Shown: positions 1 to 8,437 of the stretch, in pieces | How the letters are laid out: each line of letters begins with the position of its first letter | Position numbering within the stretch: the stretch's first letter is position 1 | NCBI GenBank assembly: GCA_947303395.1 | Contig: CAMYYD010000002.1 | Location: 142,142-206,141 of the forward strand | DNA: 64,000 nt | DNA from: an uncultured Bacteroidales bacterium | Lineage (GTDB): Bacteria; Bacteroidota; Bacteroidia; Bacteroidales; F082 | Reading direction: 5' to 3' | The notes under the pieces: model-generated | Database searches by the model: none | Told to the model about the DNA's origin: nothing | Seen by the model: only the letters and a program-made list of their open reading frames with translations | Program-made: the position numbers and the translations under genes

Positions 1-1023
1 TTCTTCCTCGACCTGTTCGTATATGGCGGCTCGGTGACCCCAACAGTGGCAACACCAGTGTTCAGCATGGCATCAGGCACATATTATGAAGAAATTGATG
101 TTGAAATCAACTGTGCAACAGAAGGTGCTACTATTTACTACACATTAGACGGCAGCGACCCAACAGCTGAATCAGAGGTTTACGCTGAACCTATCCACGT
201 TGACAGCGATATGACTATCAAGGCTATCGCAATGATGGAAGGCTACGACAACAGCGGCATAGCAACAGCAAGCTACGTCATCATTACCGATGTTGTAGTA
301 CTCTTGAATCAGGACTGGGAAGGCGAAATGAACGGTTGGACATTTGTCACTATTGAAGGTAATAAACCATGGACCATCGGTCAGTATAGTGGCAATCATT
401 ACGCCAATGCTAATGGTTACGGTGATGATGTTGACAATGAGCAGTGGTGCATCTCCCCTGCCTTTAACCTCAATGAAGCACCTTATGTAAATGTCACCTT
501 GACATTCATGAACGCCACCAAGTTTAACGGTCCGGCACTTGAGTTGTACTTCTCGAACGACTACGACGGTCAAGATCCGACAGCAGCATCATGGGAACCG
601 TTGGAATACATCCCATCAGAAGGCAACTACACATGGACAGAGTCAGGTGAAATTTCACTCGATGACTTCAGCGGCAACAATTGCTACATCGCATTCAGAT
701 ACATCAGCACGATTGAAGAAGGCGCTGCAGCTTGGGAAGTCGACGACATCATGATTACCGCTGAGATTGGCACAAGTGTAATCTCAGCTGAGGCATCATT
801 TGATGTTGATGTCTGGAATAACAGCAACGAGCTCATGATTGAGAACGGCAGCGACGAAACATTGAACATAATTGTTTACAACATCGTTGGTCAGCCAGTG
901 TTGAGCAAGACAGTTACAACAGGATCCAATGTTATCCGTCACAGTCTTGCCGAAGGCGTTTACATCGTAAGATTAAGCGGCGGCAAGGAGATGATGGGAA
1001 TCAAGGTGGTTATTAGACGTTAG
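1..1023 (+). CDS. 5'-truncated T9SS-exported protein with CHB_HEX and choice-of-anchor-J-like domains
   Basis: The frame is open from the window edge, so the true start lies outside; 340 codons are visible. From about residue 12 to 95 there is a chitobiase/beta-hexosaminidase C-terminal-like domain (ATIYYTLDGSDPT, then TIKAIAMMEGYDNSG). It is followed by a beta-sandwich of the choice-of-anchor J/cleaved-adhesin type (QDWEGEMNGWTF, WCISPAFNL, AAWEVDDIMIT). The last 80 residues form a type A T9SS sorting domain (IIVYNIVGQPVLSKTV, then LAEGVYIVRLSGG and a basic end VVIRR). The protein is therefore exported through the outer membrane and kept on the surface or released. The catalytic or binding part, if any, is upstream of the window. 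Domain names are from family knowledge; the specific function is unknown. Confidence 0.85.
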   Translation, partial: FFLDLFVYGGSVTPTVATPVFSMASGTYYEEIDVEINCATEGATIYYTLDGSDPTAESEVYAEPIHVDSDMTIKAIAMMEGYDNSGIATASYVIITDVVVLLNQDWEGEMNGWTFVTIEGNKPWTIGQYSGNHYANANGYGDDVDNEQWCISPAFNLNEAPYVNVTLTFMNATKFNGPALELYFSNDYDGQDPTAASWEPLEYIPSEGNYTWTESGEISLDDFSGNNCYIAFRYISTIEEGAAAWEVDDIMITAEIGTSVISAEASFDVDVWNNSNELMIENGSDETLNIIVYNIVGQPVLSKTVTTGSNVIRHSLAEGVYIVRLSGGKEMMGIKVVIRR

Positions 1024-1055
1024 TCTTTAGTCTTTAGACTTTAGTATTTAATTTA

Positions 1056-1096
1056 GAAGTGGCGAATAATTATTCGCCACTTCTTGTTTTTGTTTA
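1056..1096 (+). terminator. Rho-independent terminator
   Basis: A perfect 28-bp palindrome at 1056-1083 (GAAGTGGCGAATAA and its exact complement) is followed by a T-rich run. It lies 33 bp after the stop of the T9SS cargo gene. Confidence 0.85.
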
Positions 1097-1114
1097 TAAA
1101 AATATATATCTTTG
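1084..1114 (+). promoter_or_regulatory. Bacteroidota-type promoter for the PEGA protein gene
   Basis: The -7 element TATCTTTG is at 1107-1114 and a TTG at 1084-1086 lies 20 bp upstream, as in the Bacteroidota consensus (TTG, 19-21 bp, TAnnTTTG). The start codon follows at 1131. Confidence 0.75.
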
Positions 1115-1130
1115 CACAAAATTATCCATA

Positions 1131-1943
1131 ATGAAACGATCCTTATTAATCATCTTAATGATGTGTGCGGTACGTATTGCATTTGCACAGTCTGGAAGCA
1201 CATCAGACAATTACGGTTATCTTGTGATAAAGACAAGAGCAGTTGAAGGTGCCACGGTGTTCATCGACGGCAAGGAGATGGAGATGAAAACGCCTTTTAC
1301 GAGCGACAGCCTCAAAGCAGGTCCGCATAAAATCAAAATTATCAAAGAAGGATACAATGATTATTCCGCCATTTTACCCGTTGAGGCCAACAAAACAAAA
1401 ACATTTGACATCAGGCTGAAACAACCGACGCCGACGAATCCATACAGACGCGCGGGATTGGTTTTTCTTCCTGAAATTAATGCATCTATGGTTAGTAACT
1501 ATGGCGTAAATTTTGCCAACATGGCCATCACACCTCAAATGACATTGGAATATATGTTCAAATCGACATTAGGTTTTGGCATTGGCACCGGCTATTTATG
1601 TACAAACGCCAATCTTCACTCAATTCCACTGTTTGCACAACTATCGATTTATTATACCAACTCAAAAATCAGCCCTTATTTAAACTTAAAACTAGGATAT
1701 AATTTTAAAATTGATCACAACAACTTTGGACCAGGATCAATTTTCGCCAGATATTATTTTAGAGGTATATTTGAGGTTACGAGCATTGGTATAAACATCA
1801 ACCATTCGAGAATCGGCCTGTCTATTGGATTATATCAATACGAACATGAAGTCCAGAGAAACAACATCCATGAAATATCGACTGGAGACAAATTATTCTA
1901 CGGGATAACCTACAGTTATATGATTTATTTTAAAAAGAAATAA
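1131..1943 (+). CDS. exported PEGA-domain protein with C-terminal beta-barrel-like region
   Basis: The protein has 270 residues. ATG at 1131 is chosen because it follows the promoter and opens a clean signal peptide (MKRSLLIILMMCAVRIAFAQ). Residues of about 28-100 form a PEGA domain (GYLVIKTRAVEGATVFIDG, then LKAGPHKIKIIKEGY), a small beta fold common in surface proteins. The remainder has alternating polar and apolar strands with a FGIGTGYLC and SPYLNLKLGYNF pattern and ends in aromatic residues (YGITYSYMIYF). This is typical of a small outer-membrane beta-barrel. It stands alone between its own promoter and a terminator. Function unknown; an outer-membrane location is inferred. Confidence 0.75.
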   Translation: MKRSLLIILMMCAVRIAFAQSGSTSDNYGYLVIKTRAVEGATVFIDGKEMEMKTPFTSDSLKAGPHKIKIIKEGYNDYSAILPVEANKTKTFDIRLKQPTPTNPYRRAGLVFLPEINASMVSNYGVNFANMAITPQMTLEYMFKSTLGFGIGTGYLCTNANLHSIPLFAQLSIYYTNSKISPYLNLKLGYNFKIDHNNFGPGSIFARYYFRGIFEVTSIGININHSRIGLSIGLYQYEHEVQRNNIHEISTGDKLFYGITYSYMIYFKKK

Positions 1944-1974
1944 AAAAAAGGCTGCGAATGGCAGCCTTTTTTTT
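1943..1974. terminator. bidirectional terminator between convergent genes
   Basis: The stem GGCTGC/GCAGCC (1950-1966) is flanked by eight A on one side and eight T on the other, so it can end transcription of the PEGA gene and of gcvP. Confidence 0.85.
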
Positions 1975-1987
1975 ATTGATAAGGATT

Positions 1988-4849
1988 TTATTCCATTACT
2001 CGGCATACCAGATTTCTGTCGCCGAAGGCGTCGTCGATTCTGGTGACGTGTGGGAAGTATTTATCCTGAACATCGCTCTTCAATGGGAAACCAGCTTCTT
2101 CACGGCTGAATGGGAAGTTCCATTCGTTGGCCATCAACATCTCGGCTGTGTAAGGAGCGTGTGAGATGATGTTGTCGCCCTGAGGTGCCTTGCCATCTTC
2201 GATGTCCTTGATTTCCTGACGGATCTTGATCATAGCATCGACGAATCTGTCGAGTTCAGCCAACGGCTCGCTCTCGGTAGGTTCGACCATCAAAGTCTCG
2301 TGAACCGGGAATGCCACTGTCGGTGCGTGGAAGCCATAGTCCATCAAACGTTTTGCGATGTCGATAGCGGCAACACCTGTTGTCTTGTTGATCTGGTTGA
2401 TGTCGAGAATCATCTCGTGTGCAACGTGACCGTGGTTGCCGGTATAGAGGATCGGATAGTAATCTTTAAGTCTGTCTTTCAGGTAGTTAGCGTTGAGGAT
2501 AGCGCCCATTGTAGCTTTCTTCAGACCTTCGCCACCCAACATCTTGAGGTAGCAGTAGGTGATTGTGAGGATCTGTGCGCTTCCGAATGGAGCTGCTGAA
2601 ACTGCGCCCATCTGTTTCTCGCCGCCAGTCTTGAAGCAGACGTGGCTTGGCAGGAATGGGACGAGGTGTTCTGCAACGCCGATAGGACCAACACCAGGAC
2701 CGCCACCGCCGTGAGGGATAGCGAATGTCTTGTGCAGGTTGAGGTGGCAGACGTCAGCACCAATGAAACCTGGGCATGTCAAACCGACCTGTGCGTTCAT
2801 GTTAGCACCGTCCATGTAGACCTGACCACCGTTGTCATGAACGAGTTTCACGAGGGTGCGGATGCCGTCTTCATAGATACCGTGTGTTGAAGGATATGTC
2901 ACCATGAATGCGGCGAGAGTGTCCTTGTATTGCTCAGCTTTCTCTTTAGCGTCGGCGAGGTCGATGTTACCGTGGTCATCGCATTTCACGACGACGACCT
3001 GCAGACCTGCCATTGCTGCTGATGCCGGATTGGTTCCGTGTGCTGATGCTGGAATCAAGCAGATGTTACGATTGCCTTCGCCCTTTGCCTCCTGGTAACG
3101 GCGGATGGTCATCAAGCCTGCGTATTCACCGCTAGCACCTGAGTTTGGCATGAATGAGATGCCTTTGAAACCTGTGATTTCGCAGAGGTCTTTCTCCATC
3201 TCTTTGATCATCTCGAGATAGCCTTCAGCCTGTTCTGCCGGCACGAATGGGTGGATATTACCGAATTCAGGCCAGCTGAGTGCGAACATTGATGTTGCAG
3301 GGTTAAGCTTCATTGTGCATGAGCCAAGCGGAATCATACAACGGTTCAAGCTGAGGTCGCGGTTCTCGAGCTGTTTCATGTAACGCATCATGTCGGTTTC
3401 GCTGCGATACTTCGAGAACACTGGAGCTGTCAAGAATGCTGAGGTTCTTCTCATGCCTTCCTGGATGCCGCAGAAACTCTGGCAGTTAGGATCGCAAACG
3501 AGTGGCTGATGTTTCTTGCCGAGAGCTTCAGCGATGACCATTCCGATTTCGTCCAGGTCTTCGCGGCATGTTGTCTCATCGATGCTGATGCCGAAGTGCT
3601 GCTTGTCGATGATACGGAAGTTCATGCAGTGTTTCTCAGCGGCTTCTTTCACTTTGCATGTGCAAGCGCCTTCCGGCAACTCGAACAGCAATGTGTCGAA
3701 GAAGTATTTGTTGAGCTGTTTCACGCCGTATTTCTCCAACTCTTTGGCGAGTTTGCCGGCGAGGCAGTTGATATGATGTGCGATTTCTTTGATGCCATCC
3801 TGTCCGTGATAGATTGCGTAGAATCCTGACATGATGGCGAGCAATGCCTGAGCTGTGCAGATGTTTGAAGTAGCTTTCTCACGTTTGATGTGCTGCTCAC
3901 GTGTCTGCAGTGCGAGACGGTAAGCCGGGTTGCCGAGAGCATCTTTCGAGATACCGATGATACGGCCTGGCATCGAACGTTTGTAAGCTTCTGTTGTTGC
4001 GAAGTAACCTGCGTGAGGACCGCCGAAGCCCATCGGGAGACCGAAACGCTGGTTGCTGCCGAACACCACGTCAGCACCCCATTCGCCTGGAGGTGTGATA
4101 AGAGCGAGGCTCATCAAGTCAGCGGCGACGCCAACCTGCATGCCTTTTTCTTTCCAAACCTTCACTGACTCGCGGTAGTCGATGACTTCACCAAACTGGT
4201 TAGGATTCTGGACGATGACGCCGAAGTATTCCTCACCTGCGCTGAAGTTCTTGATATCGTCAACAACGACTTCGATTCCGAGGAAGTGAGCTCTTGTCTT
4301 GATGACCTCGATTGTCTGTGGGAACATGTCGTTTGCCACGAAAATCTTCTTGACGTCGGCTTTCACCTGAGCACGTGTACGTTCGTGGTAGAACATGAGC
4401 ATTGTCTCAGCTGCTGCTGTAGCCTCATCGAGCAATGAAGCGTTTGCCAAAGGCATTGCTGTCATGTCGCTGATAACAGTCTGGAAGTTGAGCAAAGCCT
4501 CGAGACGGCCCTGCGAAACCTCAGCCTGATAAGGAGTATATGATGTGTACCAACCTGGGTTCTCAAGGATGTTACGTGTGATGACGCCTGGGGTGATCAC
4601 GTTGTAGTAACCCATTCCGATGTAGCTGCGGAACTGTTTGTTCTTTGCGCCAAGAGCCTTGAGGTGGCTGATGCATTCGTATTCGTTCATTCCGCGACCG
4701 ATATTGAGGTCGTTTTTCAGACGAATTTCCGGAGAAATAATCTCATCGACGAGCTGTTCGGTCGATTTCACGCCAATGACCTTGAGCATTTTCTCAACAT
4801 CTGCTTCTGTAGGGCCATTGTGACGTTTAATGAAGTTGTTGTTAATCAT
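1988..4849 (-). CDS. gcvP: glycine dehydrogenase (decarboxylating), P-protein of the glycine cleavage system
   Basis: This is the PLP enzyme that decarboxylates glycine and passes the aminomethyl group to the lipoyl arm of GcvH. At 953 residues it is the single-chain form, with both halves that are split into GcvPA and GcvPB in some bacteria. The N-terminal half starts at FIKRHNGPTEADVEKML and contains a conserved YTPYQAEVSQGRLEALLNFQ segment. In the C-terminal half the PLP lysine lies in HLNLHKTFAIPHGGGGPG, near residue 705. Other gcv genes are not in the window, so it is probably a monocistron. It is transcribed from a short leader of about 40 nt and ends at the shared terminator; no glycine riboswitch fits in that space. 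Confidence 0.97.
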   Translation of the reverse strand: MINNNFIKRHNGPTEADVEKMLKVIGVKSTEQLVDEIISPEIRLKNDLNIGRGMNEYECISHLKALGAKNKQFRSYIGMGYYNVITPGVITRNILENPGWYTSYTPYQAEVSQGRLEALLNFQTVISDMTAMPLANASLLDEATAAAETMLMFYHERTRAQVKADVKKIFVANDMFPQTIEVIKTRAHFLGIEVVVDDIKNFSAGEEYFGVIVQNPNQFGEVIDYRESVKVWKEKGMQVGVAADLMSLALITPPGEWGADVVFGSNQRFGLPMGFGGPHAGYFATTEAYKRSMPGRIIGISKDALGNPAYRLALQTREQHIKREKATSNICTAQALLAIMSGFYAIYHGQDGIKEIAHHINCLAGKLAKELEKYGVKQLNKYFFDTLLFELPEGACTCKVKEAAEKHCMNFRIIDKQHFGISIDETTCREDLDEIGMVIAEALGKKHQPLVCDPNCQSFCGIQEGMRRTSAFLTAPVFSKYRSETDMMRYMKQLENRDLSLNRCMIPLGSCTMKLNPATSMFALSWPEFGNIHPFVPAEQAEGYLEMIKEMEKDLCEITGFKGISFMPNSGASGEYAGLMTIRRYQEAKGEGNRNICLIPASAHGTNPASAAMAGLQVVVVKCDDHGNIDLADAKEKAEQYKDTLAAFMVTYPSTHGIYEDGIRTLVKLVHDNGGQVYMDGANMNAQVGLTCPGFIGADVCHLNLHKTFAIPHGGGGPGVGPIGVAEHLVPFLPSHVCFKTGGEKQMGAVSAAPFGSAQILTITYCYLKMLGGEGLKKATMGAILNANYLKDRLKDYYPILYTGNHGHVAHEMILDINQINKTTGVAAIDIAKRLMDYGFHAPTVAFPVHETLMVEPTESEPLAELDRFVDAMIKIRQEIKDIEDGKAPQGDNIISHAPYTAEMLMANEWNFPFSREEAGFPLKSDVQDKYFPHVTRIDDAFGDRNLVCRVME

Positions 4850-4888
4850 ACAGTTATGTTTTGATTAGTTATTAATTTCAAAATCGTG

Positions 4889-4936
4889 CAAATTTATGTT
4901 TTTTTATTGAATTTTCGAAAGTTTTTTATAATTTTG
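4889..4936. promoter_or_regulatory. divergent promoters for gcvP (-) and lipoprotein gene (+)
   Basis: On the minus strand the -7 element TAAATTTG lies at 4896-4889, 40 bp before gcvP. On the plus strand TAATTTTG lies at 4929-4936, with TTG at 4907-4909 (19 bp spacing), 20 bp before the lipoprotein ATG. Confidence 0.65.
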
Positions 4937-4955
4937 CATCATAAAATTTAAAAAT

Positions 4956-5717
4956 ATGAAAAAGCTACTCTTTATTTCAATAATTTCCTTCGCTATTTTG
5001 GCAACAGGATGCAAGAAAGATAAGTCTAAAGCATTGGAATACAACGACTCCAACCCAATCAACATGGTTTTAAGAGGAGAGCATCAGATAAGCGCCACAT
5101 CAGAATACGACATCACCTATAAAAGTTTAAATGAGACTGTCGTCACCGTGACAAAAACAGGCAAACTTTATGGAAAAAATGTCGGAGAAGCCCAAGTGAA
5201 ACTTGACAACGGCTACGAAAGCAAAACCATTGATGTGATTGTTGACCTTTTCACCGAACCGACATTTGAATTCGGATGTAACACCAACAGAATCAGGACG
5301 TTATATGGCACTCCTTATGCAGCTGGTTATGCCGATACTATTTTGGTTTATCAATACACTGCAAACAACGGCTATTCTTATGCTTGCGGCGAGATGGATT
5401 TCTTCTTCTACAACGGACAGTATTTTGAATCGGATGTTTACATCAGACCTAATGTCGAGATACTTTTAAACAGATATTTGAACGAAAATTTCACTGCTAT
5501 AGACACTCTTAAAGTGTACAATCCATATATAGAAGACTCAACAGATGCAGCCATATTCAGAAACAAACTTGACAACAATGTGATGTGTGGAAAATATGCA
5601 GCGCAGAACGAACCGTATAACGAATGGCTTATATTCTATTTCCCAGTTGACAATTCAGAGAAATCTTTCGCCAATGTCTTGAAGAGACGTCCGCGCTCCT
5701 CAAAGTTACGGTACTGA
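4956..5717 (+). CDS. lipoprotein with a BIG2-like segment, unknown function
   Basis: The protein has 253 residues. The N-terminus is a lipoprotein signal (MKKLLFISIISFAILATGC, acylated Cys19) followed by KKDK, so it is a membrane-anchored lipoprotein. Residues of about 50-95 resemble a bacterial Ig-like group 2 fold (DITYKSLNETVVTVTKTGKL, then VGEAQVKLDNGY). The rest has no recognised domain. The last 27 codons (from 5636) run antisense over the end of the convergent murD2-like gene and give a basic tail (VLKRRPRSSKLRY) that looks unlike the rest. An earlier stop may have been lost, or a frameshift may have occurred before 5636. Confidence 0.75.
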   Translation: MKKLLFISIISFAILATGCKKDKSKALEYNDSNPINMVLRGEHQISATSEYDITYKSLNETVVTVTKTGKLYGKNVGEAQVKLDNGYESKTIDVIVDLFTEPTFEFGCNTNRIRTLYGTPYAAGYADTILVYQYTANNGYSYACGEMDFFFYNGQYFESDVYIRPNVEILLNRYLNENFTAIDTLKVYNPYIEDSTDAAIFRNKLDNNVMCGKYAAQNEPYNEWLIFYFPVDNSEKSFANVLKRRPRSSKLRY

Positions 5718-6961
5718 TCATAACTTGCGGCGGCTGGCGAAAGCAGGCAGACATCGCCGTTATGCGATAAACTTTTAATAATTTCAAAGGCTTCGTTGAG
5801 GTCTTTGAAATTTTTTATATCACCTTGATAACCAGCGTTTTGAAGCATTTCAAACATACGATTTCCAGCCTTGCCGGTATACAAGACATGCTTGACAGGA
5901 TTCTTTACAAGATATTCAATCAAAGGAGTGTAATCAATCTCACGATCGAAGCCGCCGAGTAGCAGGAAAGTGACGTTTTTGATTGTCTGCAGAGCCGCTA
6001 TTGCTGCCTGAGGAATAGTGGAAATACTATCATTATAAAAGGTCACACCACCGAAAGTACCAACCAACTCCTGACGATGCTCAAGAGGTTTAAAGGTATA
6101 CAAATGAGGAATAACTTCATCGACAGGGATGCCATAAGCGTAAATAGCACACAATGCTGCCTTGACATTCAATCGGTTATGGTCGCCACGCAGCGGCACA
6201 TCGTCCCAATTCACGCCAAAATCATAATATTGGTAATTGAGCGAATGAACCATCATTTTATCGGCTTCGTAGCAGAATTCATCGTTGGTGACAGCCCAAT
6301 CCTTCTCCCCCATCTTCCTGATAATGTTTAACTTAGCGTTGCGATAAGCTTCAAAAGTGCCAAAATGGTCAAGGTGCTCTTCAAAGACATTCAACAAAAT
6401 GCCGATGTGCGGACTGCGATGGATAAACTGCAGCTGATGTGCCGAAAGTTCAAAAACGATTATCGACTTACTGTTGATTTTTTCAATGACATCAAATATC
6501 GGGATGCCAATGTTTCCTGCTAAAATCGCGTCTTTTCCCGACTCTTTCAGCAGGTGATAAATCAATGTTGATGTCGTGCTTTTACCTTTCGTTCCAGTTA
6601 TTCCGATGATTTGATTGTGGAATTCTTCTAAAAACAAATCGGTTTGAGATGTGATTTTCGAAAGGTCTACATCTTTGTCTTTCAATGAGATACCTGGAGT
6701 TTTAATAACAACATCGTAATCATTTATAGCATCGAAATAGTTGTCGCCGTAATAAATTTTAGGATTATTGGGACTGATGGAATTATTAGGATTTATGGTT
6801 AAATCCTTGAAAGCGGACTCGTTTTTGTCAGCGATGCCGACGATGGCGTGAGGCAGGTATTTTTGAATGAAAGCCAGCGATGAACGACCTTCGCGCCCGA
6901 ATCCGAGAATCAGGATGCGCTTGCCGCGAAGACGCTTGAATATGTTGTTTATGCTAAGCAT
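5636..6961 (-). CDS. murD2: MurD-type ligase, probably MurD2 (UDP-MurNAc-L-Ala:L-Glu ligase)
   Basis: This is a Mur ligase of 441 residues acting in the cytoplasm on UDP-MurNAc-L-Ala. The N-terminal Rossmann part has GFGREGRSSLAFI, the ATP loop is GTKGKSTT near residue 124 (MurD usually has GTNGKST), the central domain has GDHNRLNVKAAL, and the C-terminal domain has LLLGGFDREIDYTPL and FEERG. It overlaps the MurL-like gene by 8 bp (6954-6961). In Xanthomonas the MurD2-MurL pair adds L-Glu and then epimerises the terminal residue to D-Glu, replacing MurI plus MurD. The pairing here argues for MurD2 over canonical MurD; substrate stereochemistry cannot be read from sequence. A 9-bp-period repeat encodes an in-frame stretch at residues 55-67. 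Confidence 0.8.
   Translation of the reverse strand: MLSINNIFKRLRGKRILILGFGREGRSSLAFIQKYLPHAIVGIADKNESAFKDLTINPNNSISPNNPKIYYGDNYFDAINDYDVVIKTPGISLKDKDVDLSKITSQTDLFLEEFHNQIIGITGTKGKSTTSTLIYHLLKESGKDAILAGNIGIPIFDVIEKINSKSIIVFELSAHQLQFIHRSPHIGILLNVFEEHLDHFGTFEAYRNAKLNIIRKMGEKDWAVTNDEFCYEADKMMVHSLNYQYYDFGVNWDDVPLRGDHNRLNVKAALCAIYAYGIPVDEVIPHLYTFKPLEHRQELVGTFGGVTFYNDSISTIPQAAIAALQTIKNVTFLLLGGFDREIDYTPLIEYLVKNPVKHVLYTGKAGNRMFEMLQNAGYQGDIKNFKDLNEAFEIIKSLSHNGDVCLLSPAAASYDQYRNFEERGRLFKTLAKDFSELSTGK
6761..6798. repeat. 9-bp-period degenerate repeat inside murD2
   Basis: Four imperfect nonamers in a row (aggattatt, gggactgat, ggaattatt, aggatttat). Read on the minus strand they give INPNNSISPNNPK, a low-complexity stretch in the N-terminal domain of the ligase. 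Confidence 0.6.
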
Positions 6962-8312
6962 TCAGTCCCTCCTTAAGGATATTTTTGAACAATTCCGGAA
7001 GATTATTGCCGTCGTCGAACTGCGAAACATAATCCTCTACCGTCAAATCATCAGTTTTTTCGACACCATCAAGAATCGTATCTCTCAGATTATCATCGGT
7101 TTGCAAGATTTTATTGACACATGCGCGCACCTCGCCTACTGTTCCGACGCATTCGAATGGCTTCACTTCCACTGAGCCGTCCAGTTGATCTAATATAGGA
7201 CGTAAGTTATTGTCGGTCAACAAGTCTTTGCCAAAAATGTCTGTTAAATCCTTTCTTGAGATGAATGGCGACAATGCCAGCCATGTAAACAGGCATTTAG
7301 GGCATTTTCCGCACCACGAGTCGGTTTTCGAGCCGGCGTTGCAGCTCTTGAACACTTTTCTGTATTCCTTTGCGCGACTGAACAATTTTGCGATTTGAAG
7401 CTCATTGAGCGGCCTCAAGAAGCTAAAGTATTGAATATCAGCGTCAATATATTTCACAACATAATGGCGGAAATCGTTTTCAAACGCCACCGATTTACTG
7501 TACTGATGGTTGATTTCCGTATCAGGCACCGTTGGCTCGTTAGCTGACGACTCATTTGACAGCGCGATATATCTTGATTTAGTGGCAAAGCCCAACAAAA
7601 TGGTATAAAATGCTAGCAAAGCCGAGAATGGAGTGTGTCCGTTAAGATAGCCTTCGGCATTCATTTTCAGCATAGTCGGGTCGAGGGTGCGTTTCACTAT
7701 TGCCGTTTGTTCTTCAGTGAATCCGGCAGCTGCCACACATTCGTTTGTTGCTCCACGAGGATTGATAATCAACGGAATAGCTGGAACACGATTTTTCAAA
7801 AGTTCGAGGGTAACGACAGAGTCTTTGCCGCCGCCGACGGGAATCAATGTTTGTTCATGTAACAAATTGAACGCGCCATGGCACGTCCCTACAGATCGAT
7901 TCGACGAAAAGGTGATAGTCATGAAATCATTGATATTCGTCTTGATTCCGTTGACATAGAAAAACTCTCCTAAGCCATTGAAATACAATTTCTTCCACCA
8001 GCGAATCTGCTCCTCGTCAAGAGCAAAAGGCTTGATAACGACATTTTTCGGACAAGCTATTTTCCAATAACTTATCAGCTCTATCATGCCGATATGGAAG
8101 ACTAAGTTGTCGAGAAGCGGTTTTGGAATGGTATCCCAATGATAAAAAGAGCGAGATGGAATACGAAATGTAGGATGAAACTCAATATTAGGGGTGAGTA
8201 CAAAGTCAAATTTCGCACAAAATTCGCCGTTTTCCACAGAATAATGGTAATCCTGATAACAGAATGACTCATAAGTCTCCCTCAAAGAATCGAATTTTGC
8301 TAGATTTGACAT
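6954..8312 (-). CDS. murL: MurL-like UDP-MurNAc-L-Ala-L-Glu epimerase
   Basis: The protein has 452 residues. After about 150 residues without a known fold comes a PP-loop ATP-binding motif (PVGGGKDSVVTLELL, near residue 159), then ALSNESSAN and a late cysteine cluster WCGKCPKC. This combination matches the MurL family, which activates the terminal L-Glu of UDP-MurNAc-L-Ala-L-Glu with ATP and epimerises it. The downstream partner is a MurD homologue with an 8-bp ATGCTTAG overlap, implying translational coupling. Family identity is recognised from memory of the Xanthomonas enzyme and from the gene pair. Other ATP-pyrophosphatase enzymes are possible but fit the context less well. Residues 141-148 (VGTCHGAF) come from a palindromic repeat, 11 residues before the PP-loop. 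Confidence 0.75.
   Translation of the reverse strand: MSNLAKFDSLRETYESFCYQDYHYSVENGEFCAKFDFVLTPNIEFHPTFRIPSRSFYHWDTIPKPLLDNLVFHIGMIELISYWKIACPKNVVIKPFALDEEQIRWWKKLYFNGLGEFFYVNGIKTNINDFMTITFSSNRSVGTCHGAFNLLHEQTLIPVGGGKDSVVTLELLKNRVPAIPLIINPRGATNECVAAAGFTEEQTAIVKRTLDPTMLKMNAEGYLNGHTPFSALLAFYTILLGFATKSRYIALSNESSANEPTVPDTEINHQYSKSVAFENDFRHYVVKYIDADIQYFSFLRPLNELQIAKLFSRAKEYRKVFKSCNAGSKTDSWCGKCPKCLFTWLALSPFISRKDLTDIFGKDLLTDNNLRPILDQLDGSVEVKPFECVGTVGEVRACVNKILQTDDNLRDTILDGVEKTDDLTVEDYVSQFDDGNNLPELFKNILKEGLNA
7871..7892. repeat. palindromic repeat (family A) inside murL
   Basis: ACGCGCCATGGCACGT (7871-7886) is a near-perfect palindrome continued by CCCTAC, matching the core and one end of the copy in the S8 protease. 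The other outer arm has decayed. It is read in the same frame in both genes and encodes VGTCHGA here versus VKTCHGA there. Confidence 0.7.
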
Positions 8313-8323
8313 AGTTCTAGATT

Positions 8324-8352
8324 GTACGTTGCAATATAAACGTACAAAATTA
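8324..8352 (-). promoter_or_regulatory. promoter of the murL-murD2 operon with adjacent inverted repeat
   Basis: The minus-strand -7 element TAATTTTG lies at 8352-8345. A 9-bp inverted repeat TTGTACGTT...AACGTACAA (8324-8349, 8-bp spacer) overlaps the expected transcription start and could be an operator or the top of a leader hairpin. Confidence 0.55.
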
Positions 8353-8407
8353 AAGAAAAAATTTAAATGTTATATTATTTTTTGAAAAAAACTAACATAA
8401 TGCCGGA

Positions 8408-8433
8408 GATTCCTCGACAAGCTCGGAATGACA
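8408..8433. repeat. REP-like dispersed repeat (family C)
   Basis: GATTCCTCGACAAGCTCGG followed by AATGACA. Related copies are at 25858-25895, 25992-26018 (inverted) and 44582-44607. It lies just after the stop codon of the GH3 gene (minus strand). Confidence 0.7.
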
Positions 8434-8437
8434 GGAA

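Noticed and set aside
1022-1049. Heptamer-like repeat agtcttt/agtcttt/agacttt/agtattt after the first gene
   Set aside because: The period is 7, not 9, and it is seen once, so it is not placed in family B.
4850-4955. Glycine riboswitch upstream of gcvP
   Set aside because: The gap is about 106 bp, shared with a divergent promoter, and has no glycine-aptamer core.
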